Of a stretch of 55,507 bases of DNA, positions 18,301-26,298 are shown in pieces. The notes under the pieces were generated by a model. It did not search any database, had not been told where the DNA came from, and saw only the letters and a list, made by a program, of their open reading frames with translations. The translations under genes and the position numbers were made by a program. The stretch is from Symsagittifera roscoffensis. Lineage: Eukaryota > Xenacoelomorpha > Acoela > Convolutidae. The stretch lies in assembly GCF_963678635.1 (NCBI RefSeq), contig NC_087063.1, forward strand, positions 2,828,073-2,883,579, read 5' to 3'. Each line of letters opens with the position of its first letter. Within the stretch, counting starts at the first letter, position 1.

Positions 18301-21300
18301 TTCGTTCTGAAGTATTTGGTGATATTTTTCTAAAACATTGAACATCTCGTCTTTTGTTTGTGATTGCATAAAAACATCGTCTAAATAGGTGATTGCGTTT
18401 TTCTTGAGTATCAGTGGTCTAAAAATTTTGCTCATAAAAGCTGAAAATGCTGCTGGTCCTATGGATATTCCATAGAATAAACGGTTGAATTCATATTGTT
18501 GGTTTCCGATAACAAATTGTGTTAAACGTCGTGATTGTTCATCTAGTGGCATTTGATTGTATGCACTATTCATATCGGCGGTTGTAAAGTATTTGCCGTT
18601 TATTTTTGTTAAAATAACTTGTATTGGTTCAATGGGCCAATTACATTTTGATTCATCTATGAGTGAATTGAGGTATCTAGCGTCGAGAACGATTTTTAAT
18701 GATTCTCCTTTAGCTAGAATGATAACGGGGTTGATAAATGTGTTGCCTTTTGGTTGTTCTTCTTTATTAACTGGTGATATAATGTTGTATTGTTCTAAAA
18801 TATCGAGTAATCTGTTCACTTTATCATGTAAGTGAATTGGTACTTTACTTGCTCTCTGTTTTTTGAAAACTGCGTCTGGTTTTAACGGGAGGTGTAGTGA
18901 TGAACTGATTTTGCCAACATCGAATTTTGATGTTGCATAGACTGATGAATATTTAATTAGCTGTTTGGCTAATTTTTCGAATTCGTCTTGTGTTATTTGT
19001 GAATGTTGGAAATTAAACATTGTTAAAAATTTTTGTTGGTCCTCTGTGTAGTTACTTATGTTGAATGTAGGTTTGAAATATGGAGTTTTTGTGAAATAAT
19101 CCGTATTTCTGTTTTCGTTACTTATTATATTATTTATAGATAATTCTTCATTAAGAATTGTAGATTGGCAAATATCTAGTAATTGGAGTATATTATTTAC
19201 GCGATAGGCTTTTTCGTGTATTGGTGATATTGTAGCGTTGGTTTCACAATATCCTAAAAGTCCTAAAGGTAATGTTACTTGGTAAGGTGTGTTGTTATAG
19301 ACATGTAAGGAAATGATATCTGAATTCGAATTTTTCAAATATTTTATGGATGATATTGTGATTTTGAAAAATTTGTGAATAGGTTTGAATTCAAATTCTG
19401 ACATATAAAATTTTTGTTTGTTTTGTTCTTTATCATATTGGTGAACTTGTTTGATTGAAAAATTATAGATATTTCCTGATAGTGGTTTTAGGTGTTTTCT
19501 TTGTTGGTTAAATATCGGGTAGAATTTTGAAAAGAATGGTGGTTGTTTATTTAATCTTTGAAAAAATGTTAAGGATGTTTCTTTTGTTTTTGTATATTTA
19601 TCTTTGATTAATATTTTACTATTTAGTATGTTAATTGTTGGTATATACTTCGAAATAAATGGTATTGCAATGATATTATATTTAATATCAGTGATATGGA
19701 ATATTTGTTTAAATGGCTTATTTAAAATTTTGCTTTGTTCCATTGTTCTGGTGGGGAGGAGAAATAATTGGATTTTTCCGTAGTTTATCAATGTTGATCC
19801 TTGTGCTGTTGCTAGTTTGCTGGAGGTTTCAAGAGGTGTTAGCTTTGGGTGTAAGGTTTTTATTTCATTCCATGTGGGGATGTTTATTATGTTTGATTCT
19901 GCTCCTGAATCAATTAAAAAATCTATTTCAAGGTCTGGTGGTTGAAATTCTTTATTTCTTGGGCTTTCTAAGAGAAATGGTATTGTCCAAATTTTTTCTT
20001 TGGGTTGTTCTTTTTGTATATTTTGATAAATATGGTTTGTATTCAAGCATTTTGTTTTGGTATTTTTATTGGTTTGATCTGTAGTGTTAATCTCATTTGT
20101 TTCTTGCGTCGTTGGTGTGGAATTTATGGGTGTAGTGTAATAATTTTGAAGAAATTCTGATTGATTTTCATATATGTGTGATGAAAAAGGTTGTTCATAT
20201 ATGACAGATTCATAGTCATTTTCGACTTTTATCATATTGATAGAAAGAGTGTTTTCAGTATCACTTTCTGAATCTGATGATGTACAGTTTATTTGATTGA
20301 GTTGTAACGTATCAGTTACTGTGTCATCAATACCTGGAGGGTCTGATGTTGTTTCTGGATTAGATTGTACTTGATTAATTTGTCTTTGATGTTTAGGTGT
20401 ACTACTTCTGTGGCGGTTATTAGAATTATTATAGTTATTATTATTCCGGTGTGGTGATTGGGAATAATTTCTATAACGATTATTATAACTTGAGTGTCGA
20501 TTTTGTGAATTATTTCGCGATCTGTTTTGGTAATTATTGTTTGGTCTGTTATAGTTCGATCTATTATATGAGTTATTCCTTGATTGATTGTTCGGGTAAT
20601 TCTGGTTTCGGTTGTTTGAATAACTTCTATTTCGATTATAGGAGTAGTTTCTATTCCTATTGTATGATGAATTTCGTGATTGGTTGTTTGGATAGTAGTT
20701 ATTTCTTGATTGGGAATTAGATCTAGAAACAAATCGTTGTGTATTTGAATTTGATCTGGAGTAGTTATTTCGACTATTTGGTCTATTGTAGTGATTTTGT
20801 GATGAATTATTCGTGTTTCTTCGTTCTGGTGATCTTCCTCTATAACTTGAGTTATATGGTGATTGATTTCTTGTATAATTTGTATTGTTCGGGAGTGGTT
20901 TTCCTGAACTGTTGTTGCTGTGGACTGTTTTGTTCGGTAGATTTTGATCTTTTTTCATGTATTGATAGAATGATTTATTTGGTTCTTTATATTTTTGAGG
21001 TTTATTTTGATTGTCTTGCTGTTTTTGTCTACATTCGGAAATACTATGTCCGTATCGTCGGCAATAATTACACCATTTTTTGAAAGATGGTTTGCCTTTG
21101 AAGTTTGGGTTCTTTTCATAAATATTAAGTATTTCAGTGATTTTTTCAACGAGGTCTGTCTCTGATTCCTGTATATTATTAATATTAGTGGGAGTCGTTT
21201 CAATTCTGTTAACGTATTGTAATTTCAGATTTTCCGTTTCTTCTAGTTTCATCGTGATTTCTGCTTGTTCTAATTTGTCTACTAGTTTTCGAAAATCTAA

Positions 21301-23595
21301 ATCGGGTTCTCGAATTGAAGAAGGATGGGATGCTCTCTTTTTTATTGCTATTTTCCTTAATTGTGGTGTTAAGGTCATCATTAAGATTTCTGTCATCTTT
21401 GTGTTTTTATAGTCATGTGTATTTAATGAATATGCTTTTCGAACTAGTGTTTCGATTCGTACTGCTATTTGCTTGATGGTTTCGTTTGGTAATCTGCGAA
21501 TTTCATTACATAAAACTCTTTGTTGTTGTTTGTTTCTTTCGGAGTCAAACATTTTTGAAAATTCTTGTGTAAACCTTTTCCAGTTTGATTTTATTTCTAG
21601 AGGTAGTACTGAAAACCATTTTTGGGCTGCGCCATCTAAGGTTGTTTGTATTAACGCTGTGCGTCGATGTATCCAGTTTTGATGTAGTGGCGTATTAATT
21701 GGTTCAGGTCCAATATTTAAAATCAGGTTTGCTGTTACTGCATTTAAATAATCTTCTACAGAGTATTCAGGGTCTGTTCCTGTGAAAACCATTAAAGGTT
21801 TGTTTGATGTTATTGATGATCCACCCATAAGGTATGGATTCATTGTCATTTGTAATGATTCTGCTGCATTTGGCATTTGAGAAAAATTCGAAAGTTGGTT
21901 TCTTGTTATTTCATGTTGTTGAAGATAATATGGGAGTGGTATTTCATTTTGCATTTGTGATGCTTGATACGAGTGTGCAGTCATTGGATTTTGTTGTTGA
22001 ATTGGTTGAAAAGATTGTGTATTAATTAGATTTTGTTGTTGAATTGGTTGTTGATGTTGTGCATCTATTGGTTGTGGAGAAAAATTTCTATGATTTGTAC
22101 GTGTTCTCTGTATTCCTTGTCTACGATATTCTTGAGTATTTGGTGCAAATATATCTGGTTGTAAGAAATCATCATCTGAGGATAAATAATCCATTTGATA
22201 AGATGTCTGTTTTTTATTTTTATTTTGTTGAAAAAATGGGTAATTTTCACTGTGATCCTGTGGAGGATTTGTTTGGAAATTTATTGAATTAGGTTGGGTC
22301 ATTGGGTTATCCCAATTTCGAGATCTTGTATATTGGTTAAAATTTCTTTGTGGTTGGTTATATGTTTTTGATGGATGTGTATAATTATAATTATGGTCTG
22401 CAAAGTTGTTTCTAGTGAATGTTTTGCGTGTTTTTGATGGTATTGTCATGGGTCTGTATGTTTGGTAATCCATATGTGAATATTTAGGGGCAACCGAAGG
22501 TTTAACGGTTGATTGTAAGGTTACCTGTGTTTGTGAAGGATTTGTATTTCTTGGTGTTGTTAAATTTGGGCGTATTGGTGAAATACTTTGTTGTGTAGTT
22601 GTTGTGTGTACAATTTCTTCATTTATGAAGTGTGATGGTGTCTGGATATCTTGTTGAGTAAGATTCCTAGTTCCATTGAGGTTTTCATTGTGTATAACTG
22701 TAGAGTTTAAACTATTATTTTGTGTATCGGGTAAAAATGTATTATAGTTTAATGGTGTTGCATCAATGGTTAATGGTATTACTTTTACATAATCTCTTAT
22801 GTAAGATATCGTACTTATTGCTTGACTTGAGATTGATTGTGGGAAGCTTATAAATGCTGGATGAGACCATTCGGGGTCCCAAACATAATCTGATTGTTCT
22901 GTGATAGCGGTATCATCGTTCGAGTTTTGGGGTCTAAAATTTTTTCTTGCTTGTGCAATTAAATCAATATTGTGTGTGAAATAATCTATTATGAACCATG
23001 CCAAAATTTTTTGTAGATCGTGTTTTGTATGTTGTGAAACGTCGTCTTTCGTGAAATTTTCTTTAATGATGTTTAAATAACTAGAGAGTAGTGTGATTTC
23101 ATGTCGTACTCTTAAATGTTTAGATGTTTCTGTCGGTGAGACATTTGTTATTGGGATTTCGTTTTCTAATATCGAAATATAACTATATATTATTGCGAAA
23201 ACTTCATTGGTGAATATGGAGTTTGCTCTTTGTGAGTTTTGATATTGGATGCTTTTTATATATTCTGAAAAAACTTTTGAAAATTCTAAATCAAGATCGT
23301 CTGTTTGAATTGTATATTTTCTATTATTATGGTTTGGTGAGGTGAATTCTATGGAGTAGATTCCATACTGTTGTGTTATGTTGCATATATCTTTTAAGTA
23401 GTGGTCTATGATTTGTCTTTTGATTTTTACATCTGGGAACTCTGTTTTACATGGACTAATTCCGGGTTCAAATAAATTTACGAGTAAATTTTGACAAAAT
23501 ATGTGTTGTCCTCTATCAGTATCTGCGTCTACTATAAAAGGAAAGATTTCATCATCATCTGGAGTTTCTTCACCTGGAGTGTGCGTTGAGCTCAT
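15373..23595 (-). CDS. gag-pol: Gag-Pol polyprotein of the giant element
   Basis: 2740 residues from the ATG at 23595 in one uninterrupted frame. Residues 1-~570 are an unusual N-terminal extension (Gln/Asn/Pro-rich in its second half). A Gag capsid-like domain lies at ~600-780. A CX2CX4HX4C knuckle (CNYCRRYGHSISEC) is at ~841, then a long Arg/Asn/Ser/Tyr-rich tract to ~1080. The aspartic protease has DSGAE at ~1231; RT has YLDD at ~1738. RNase H has MCDAS (~1880) and TDHK (~1958). The integrase HHCC domain is at ~2253-2290; core D at ~2319 (SFDTKG), D at ~2380 (VTDNGTEF) and E at ~2415 (NGLVEGMNR). A GPY/F-type module (LRKGPYQII) follows. Gag and Pol share one frame with no recoding signal, which raises the question of how the Gag:Pol ratio is set. 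It is about twice the usual length. Confidence 0.95.
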   Translation of the reverse strand: MSSTHTPGEETPDDDEIFPFIVDADTDRGQHIFCQNLLVNLFEPGISPCKTEFPDVKIKRQIIDHYLKDICNITQQYGIYSIEFTSPNHNNRKYTIQTDDLDLEFSKVFSEYIKSIQYQNSQRANSIFTNEVFAIIYSYISILENEIPITNVSPTETSKHLRVRHEITLLSSYLNIIKENFTKDDVSQHTKHDLQKILAWFIIDYFTHNIDLIAQARKNFRPQNSNDDTAITEQSDYVWDPEWSHPAFISFPQSISSQAISTISYIRDYVKVIPLTIDATPLNYNTFLPDTQNNSLNSTVIHNENLNGTRNLTQQDIQTPSHFINEEIVHTTTTQQSISPIRPNLTTPRNTNPSQTQVTLQSTVKPSVAPKYSHMDYQTYRPMTIPSKTRKTFTRNNFADHNYNYTHPSKTYNQPQRNFNQYTRSRNWDNPMTQPNSINFQTNPPQDHSENYPFFQQNKNKKQTSYQMDYLSSDDDFLQPDIFAPNTQEYRRQGIQRTRTNHRNFSPQPIDAQHQQPIQQQNLINTQSFQPIQQQNPMTAHSYQASQMQNEIPLPYYLQQHEITRNQLSNFSQMPNAAESLQMTMNPYLMGGSSITSNKPLMVFTGTDPEYSVEDYLNAVTANLILNIGPEPINTPLHQNWIHRRTALIQTTLDGAAQKWFSVLPLEIKSNWKRFTQEFSKMFDSERNKQQQRVLCNEIRRLPNETIKQIAVRIETLVRKAYSLNTHDYKNTKMTEILMMTLTPQLRKIAIKKRASHPSSIREPDLDFRKLVDKLEQAEITMKLEETENLKLQYVNRIETTPTNINNIQESETDLVEKITEILNIYEKNPNFKGKPSFKKWCNYCRRYGHSISECRQKQQDNQNKPQKYKEPNKSFYQYMKKDQNLPNKTVHSNNSSGKPLPNNTNYTRNQSPYNSSYRGRSPERRNTNNSSQNHYNRPNSRNNYSRSNSNTQRFVSRSNSQSRNNYYPNNQSRNSSYNRNRNYSYNRNRSYSNNRNQNYPNNQSRNNSYNRSNYNRPNNNYQNRSRNNSQNRHSSYNNRYRNYSQSPHRNNNNYNNSNNRHRSSTPKHQRQINQVQSNPETTSDPPGIDDTVTDTLQLNQINCTSSDSESDTENTLSINMIKVENDYESVIYEQPFSSHIYENQSEFLQNYYTTPINSTPTTQETNEINTTDQTNKNTKTKCLNTNHIYQNIQKEQPKEKIWTIPFLLESPRNKEFQPPDLEIDFLIDSGAESNIINIPTWNEIKTLHPKLTPLETSSKLATAQGSTLINYGKIQLFLLPTRTMEQSKILNKPFKQIFHITDIKYNIIAIPFISKYIPTINILNSKILIKDKYTKTKETSLTFFQRLNKQPPFFSKFYPIFNQQRKHLKPLSGNIYNFSIKQVHQYDKEQNKQKFYMSEFEFKPIHKFFKITISSIKYLKNSNSDIISLHVYNNTPYQVTLPLGLLGYCETNATISPIHEKAYRVNNILQLLDICQSTILNEELSINNIISNENRNTDYFTKTPYFKPTFNISNYTEDQQKFLTMFNFQHSQITQDEFEKLAKQLIKYSSVYATSKFDVGKISSSLHLPLKPDAVFKKQRASKVPIHLHDKVNRLLDILEQYNIISPVNKEEQPKGNTFINPVIILAKGESLKIVLDARYLNSLIDESKCNWPIEPIQVILTKINGKYFTTADMNSAYNQMPLDEQSRRLTQFVIGNQQYEFNRLFYGISIGPAAFSAFMSKIFRPLILKKNAITYLDDVFMQSQTKDEMFNVLEKYHQILQNENLKAAPDKSHFFLTRVKFLGHNIERKTITPLKSRIDAIQKLQPPTNKKKIQEFLGMLNFLSKYVYKMQLYLRPFYNILRQQNNFEWNTEHQTRFEEVKKLLTEQISNTIPDSNQPFYAMCDASNFGIGAALLQSHNGTNKMNLISANSRLFTQAELRLSTLMRECTAIIYTLTENEFLILGSKHPTVLFTDHKPIIFLFTQKSNPNHRVYRFQLILMKFPNLHIVWTAGKNLALPDTLSRNTPPELLTRKTTVEIPKNIKFYLAENETSPRLECKYAVKTDIEQSQINSLQHFPLYLDCQDNHYEVDLLGTSTFKPIPYSQWIKNNTQQKRTKQHPPKKDHFPLIEKENLTDKINLSGPQTNDSKYTINQVFDLHDPLDTIPLSKLEIENIFLPPTEIITISTLKQYQNLDPVIRQLKSWHKYKTKPIKADSTILGNKTLLRYFRKFNNTTINENTDLLEYNLNESTVPCLPLSMILIAFNISHTQNIKGHSGSEKTYSNFIQNFYFPNAPIWIKVLCNDCIVCQLNKPYPNQKQIAQKQDFKGQSLYFNHRISFDTKGPISPSSEGNSYIMVIVDAFTHYVALNPVPHCNAYYAYTTLYEHWIAKFGLPEILVTDNGTEFINNEIITLCHLYNIKHKPRTSHAPWTNGLVEGMNRSLQEYLRCIINGNDTKYTEWSADVKLFPLAYNSQITTTLGMSPYEMVFNQKPRKPIMFTANSHKNAQGYCQPNKDSICYNLPLHTHDEDHFHHPQILKLASGTHTEWILNRDKKHNEIYQKITKKLLQRQNINEQINSRFTPASELKIGTFVLIPNFNTQKGISKKLQPLRKGPYQIIAKPTDVTYKITDSNKKEIVQHRNNLLPYYPKEYALRELTQLYSFTGLKIIQNEPHLKNTEQNDNPTENQNTKPIAIKNNTQNHKESPKQRKNRKMTEQIIPQEQIDKSENRKTTRLRNQPRKNYKIFIPQSKILKKVEFQK

Positions 23596-24037
23596 TTTTT
23601 CGTTCGATGACTGTTAATATGTAATTATTAATGTGTCGAATTGGTTGATTCCAATTGTATAAATGTACTGGTTTGTGTTTATACTGCTTTTTTATTCTTC
23701 TTTTTCCTCTTTTTGATGAATTTGAAGTTGTTTCTGAGTCAGAGAAATATAATTGATCGTGAATTGGGCAATTTTTATCTATTGATTCTTTTAGTTTGTA
23801 AAGTTCGTCTAAACTGTTGGTTTCTGATTCTGAAAATGCGTTTCGATTTTTTGAAAATCTTTTTCGTGTTATTTGTCTTTGTTTAGTTATTATTTTTCTC
23901 TTTAATGTTTGTCGTTTTGTTCGAATGTATCCAACTGTTTGTGTATGAGGTGTGATTACAAGGTCGTATTTTTTGTTGTCTATTTCACAATTGTGTAAAA
24001 CGATTGTTTGTTTATTTCCTAGGTTTTTAAATGACAT
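23570..24037 (-). CDS. ORF1, small basic leader protein of the giant element
   Basis: 155 residues, the first ORF after the leader, overlapping the start of Gag-Pol by 26 nt in another frame. The central part is strongly basic (KRKIITKQRQITRKRF), like an RNA-binding or nuclear-localisation arginine/lysine tract. An acidic, Ser-rich stretch and a second basic run (KRGKRRIKKQ) follow. Such a product could be a regulatory RNA-binding protein in the sense of Rev/Rex/Tat of complex retroviruses, or a nucleocapsid-like chaperone. This is inference from composition and position; no homologous domain is recognised. Because it precedes Gag-Pol, ribosomes must leak past or reinitiate to translate the polyprotein. 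Confidence 0.65.
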   Translation of the reverse strand: MSFKNLGNKQTIVLHNCEIDNKKYDLVITPHTQTVGYIRTKRQTLKRKIITKQRQITRKRFSKNRNAFSESETNSLDELYKLKESIDKNCPIHDQLYFSDSETTSNSSKRGKRRIKKQYKHKPVHLYNWNQPIRHINNYILTVIERKNELNAHSR

Positions 24038-24555
24038 AAGGTTTAGAATGACGGATGCAAAGGGTTGTTAAATGATTTCTATTTTCCTAAACTGTTAGTT
24101 CTTACGATTTTTTGGTTAGCTTAACCTGGGTCTGTTCGTTCAGGGTTGGAGAGAAAAGTATATCGATTCCGAAGAATGATTTTTTACTTTCTCGTGGCTA
24201 GTATAAGTTAAGGTGTTAACTTACTTAATCTTACTTAGGGGTAGTGATTGTGTTCAAGGGTTGGAGAATAGTAAATCGATCCACAAGGTTCAGGTATAAT
24301 TAGAACGCGAGTAGTTCGTTAGATACTATTTTAAACTTACTAAGTCTAAGATTTATCCTGGGTCTGGTAAGAGGGGGGATCAAGTGAAGGATGAATAACC
24401 GAAGTTCTTCACTGTTTATCCTAATTTGAATGATTAGTTTTGTTTAAAAATTTCTATTAGTCTTAGGTCTTTAGAAAGGGTTGGGTAGTGAATCGACGTT
24501 TGAGGTCGTTAGACACTAATTAAGTGGGTGGGGGAGAACAAAGTTGTTCTGTTTG

Positions 24556-24580
24556 ATCCAAGGATAAGCCTTGATGATCA
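24556..24580 (-). promoter_or_regulatory. leader stem-loop, copy 1
   Basis: On the element strand the 25-mer contains CAAGG-CTTAT-CCTTG, a perfect 5-bp stem with a 5-nt loop, inside GATC...GATC ends. An exact copy lies 59 nt away. Paired identical hairpins in a retroelement leader suggest a packaging or dimer-initiation signal (inferred). Confidence 0.45.
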
Positions 24581-24614
24581 AATTTGAAATTTAATTAAGT
24601 AGAAAATGATTTAA

Positions 24615-24639
24615 GATCCAAGGATAAGCCTTGATGATC
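24615..24639 (-). promoter_or_regulatory. leader stem-loop, copy 2
   Basis: Exact 25-nt repeat of 24556-24580, with the same CAAGG/CCTTG stem and loop. Exact conservation of only this segment within an otherwise diverged leader is the argument for function. Confidence 0.45.
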
Positions 24640-25270
24640 TGGTTTTAAAATTAAGTGAATTTAAGTTTTAATAAAATTTTAATGTGTGTAAAGGAAAGAT
24701 TTAGTGTTTTGATGATATTAGTGGGTTTATGATTGCTGTTATGTTTTAGATGATGGAGCTGGAACAACAGGATGATTTATGATTACTAACCATTTATTGT
24801 CATGCTACTAATTTTTATTTTTTATTTTTCAATAAATATTTTTCAAACATATTTTATATATTACTGCAGAGTTTTAGGAAAACGATCTTAGATCTTTTTA
24901 TCAATCGTTATTGTATATTAATAATTTTGTTTAGCGCCTGAAATGATTTTGAAGATTGACTTCAAAATTTTATGTTTGCAAATGAAAATCTAAATTCATT
25001 GCTAGTAGTATTCTAAATACAAAAGTTTGTGTTGGCTTTTGCCGAACTATCATATAACTATATGGTAAGTTTCTACTTTGTCGTATGTCGTCTCTGGTTC
25101 GAGGTCTTCTTCCAATTCCGGGTAGTTCTGTTATGGTTCGGAATATTGGCTCTGATCTATTGAGTCGTAGAGACATTTCGATTAAATTATTGTCGTATAA
25201 CATTTTGTAAATGTTTTTGTCTAATTTCTAATCTATTTTGGTTAATTCTAAGCTATTAAGGTCTTGTTCG

Positions 25271-25288
25271 AGACTTATGGTCGCACCA
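25271..25288 (-). promoter_or_regulatory. primer-binding site of the giant element
   Basis: Two bases inside the 5' LTR the element strand reads TGGTGCGACCATAAGTCT. Its complement ends in CCA and has an acceptor-stem-like sequence preceded by GTTCGAG, a T-loop-like string. This is the expected position and start (TGG) for a tRNA-primed PBS. The tRNA was not identified. Confidence 0.7.
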
Positions 25289-25290
25289 GA

Positions 25291-25700
25291 TGAGTTAGGA
25301 CCGAGTTGGTTAACTCATAGAGTAATTTCGGATAGGGTACACCGTCTGCTCGTCACGCTATCTTATTTTCGGCCGGATAGATTCGTGCAACTTCTTAGTC
25401 TAATACCGATCCTAATCTTACTCTTATACTATCTAGTCTCAGGTTGTTTAACTAGTCTCTGCTAGGCTCAATAGATCTAGGGTATACTGGTTTATTGCGG
25501 TTGCTGAAGTGCTCGGGAGAGTCCAACTAATTTCTAAGTTAAATTCAAATCTCTCTGGTGCTGAAATTACAAGTAACTTCAGCACTTACAAATAAGTGGG
25601 TTGTTAGTTAGATGGATCATGATTGGTTAATATTAAATACTTTACATTGGTAAAACATTTAATTTATCCAATCATAAAATATAGTTTAGATCAGGTTCCA
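25291..25700 (-). repeat. 5' LTR of the giant element
   Basis: 410 bp, apparently identical to 6782-7191. On the element strand the order is CCAAT boxes, AATAAA, then the LTR end CTAACTCA and the PBS after 2 nt. LTR identity implies a very recent insertion. Confidence 0.95.
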
Positions 25701-25704
25701 CTAG
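25701..25704. repeat. target-site duplication CTAG, right copy
   Basis: Matches CTAG at 6778-6781 immediately outside the other LTR. Confidence 0.9.
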
Positions 25705-26004
25705 TATACAGCCTGAGCTAAATTAGAATTTGATTTTTCTCTCAAATTGGGTTGAATTTAGACAATAACTGATGGAGTCAAAACTTTCAGCAGAATTACT
25801 ATATTCCTTTTTTGTGGTAAAATTTTGCACCACAATTTAGCAAAATGAATTTCAACATTTTAATTCTGCTGAAATACTCAGCAAGTTTTGTCTCCATCGT
25901 TTCTTGTCTGAAATCAACCCAAATTGAGAAACACGAACTTAAATTTCGAAACTTGTTCATTTTTATGTTCAATACAAAAAATAAATTAGGATATTTGAAC
26001 TCAC
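25705..26004. other. host intron sequence between the giant element and the FN3 exons
   Basis: 300 bp of AT-rich sequence after the insertion site with no ORF on its own. The FN3 exon donor (GTGAGT on the - strand) opens this stretch at about 26004. The giant element therefore lies within the intron or the 3' flank of the FN3 gene. Confidence 0.5.
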
Positions 26005-26298
26005 CCGTACAAACCAGAGTATTATTTGAGACCAAATCCTCAACTTTTTTGTTTCCAGCGGCAAAAGTTACGCTGTAAAGTTCTTCCGGTTGCAAATGAC
26101 TCAAACTGATAGTAACAGACTTTCCATTGTTATCGGTGGAATATACTTCGACATTATCACTGCAGTTTTCACGAATTTTCACATTAACACAGCTCACTTT
26201 AAGAACTGACAGGTCAGGGTCAGATGAAGTCACGTTTGCTTGAAGTAAAACAAAATTCGAATCCTGGTAGATGGTTGAAATTCGCAGCTCTGAAGAAT
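26005..26298 (-). CDS. FN3-like domain exon, unit 1 of a host gene
   Basis: The exon is bounded by TTTCAG on its 5' side and GTGAGT on its 3' side on the - strand; 294 nt, entering and leaving in phase 1, so it can be skipped or duplicated without breaking the frame. It encodes one domain of 98 residues: DSSELRISTIYQDS... ending LYSVTFAAGNKKVEDL... NNTLVCTG. The spacing of hydrophobic strands and the L-x-P...Y-x-V-T pattern are those of fibronectin type III. A pair of cysteines (VSCVNV...ENCSDN) is shared with the next three exons, and an NVT glycosylation site suggests an extracellular protein. Proteins with such arrays include receptor phosphatases and adhesion molecules; the full gene is not visible. 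Confidence 0.7.

Larger units (their letters stand above)
24038..25270 (-). other. 5' leader of the giant element
   Basis: About 1.2 kb between the PBS and ORF1. It contains a loose triplicated motif of the type GGGTTGGAGA...ATCGAT (about 24141, 24257 and 24478 on the + strand) and two identical 25-nt stem-loops (24556-24580, 24615-24639). These features suit a packaging/dimerisation region. One 77-codon - strand ORF (24970-25203) has no distinctive content and is not called. Confidence 0.5.
6782..25700 (-). mobile_element. complete giant LTR retroelement, 18.9 kb, Ty3/gypsy-type with env-like and accessory ORFs
   Basis: Two 410-bp terminal direct repeats at 6782-7191 and 25291-25700 look identical by eye. 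They begin and end with TG...CA and are bounded by CTAG. On the - strand the order is: 5' LTR, PBS, 1.25-kb leader, ORF1 (155 aa), Gag-Pol (2740 aa), a 0.6-kb gap, ORF3a (76 aa), ORF3b (62 aa), ORF4 (377 codons, no ATG), ORF5 env-like (872 aa), ORF6 (601 aa), 1.6-kb 3' UTR, 3' LTR. Integrase follows RNase H (Ty3/gypsy order). The coding strand is A/C-rich and G-poor throughout, unlike the flanks. No frameshift or nonsense lesion was seen in the long ORFs, so this looks like a recent and possibly still active insertion. Confidence 0.95.

Noticed and set aside
24970-25203. 77-codon - strand ORF in the giant element leader
   Set aside because: Short, no neighbours in phase and no distinctive composition; probably untranslated leader.
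25262-25288. possible tRNA gene at the PBS
   Set aside because: Only a 3'-terminal tRNA-like string is present; no D-arm or anticodon arm upstream. It is explained as the primer-binding site.
1-25700. Nested insertion of the giant element within the first gypsy element
   Set aside because: The proposed 3' LTR of the first element ends about 275 bp before the giant element and FN3-like sequence lies between, so the two insertions are better seen as adjacent. This depends on a tentative LTR boundary.
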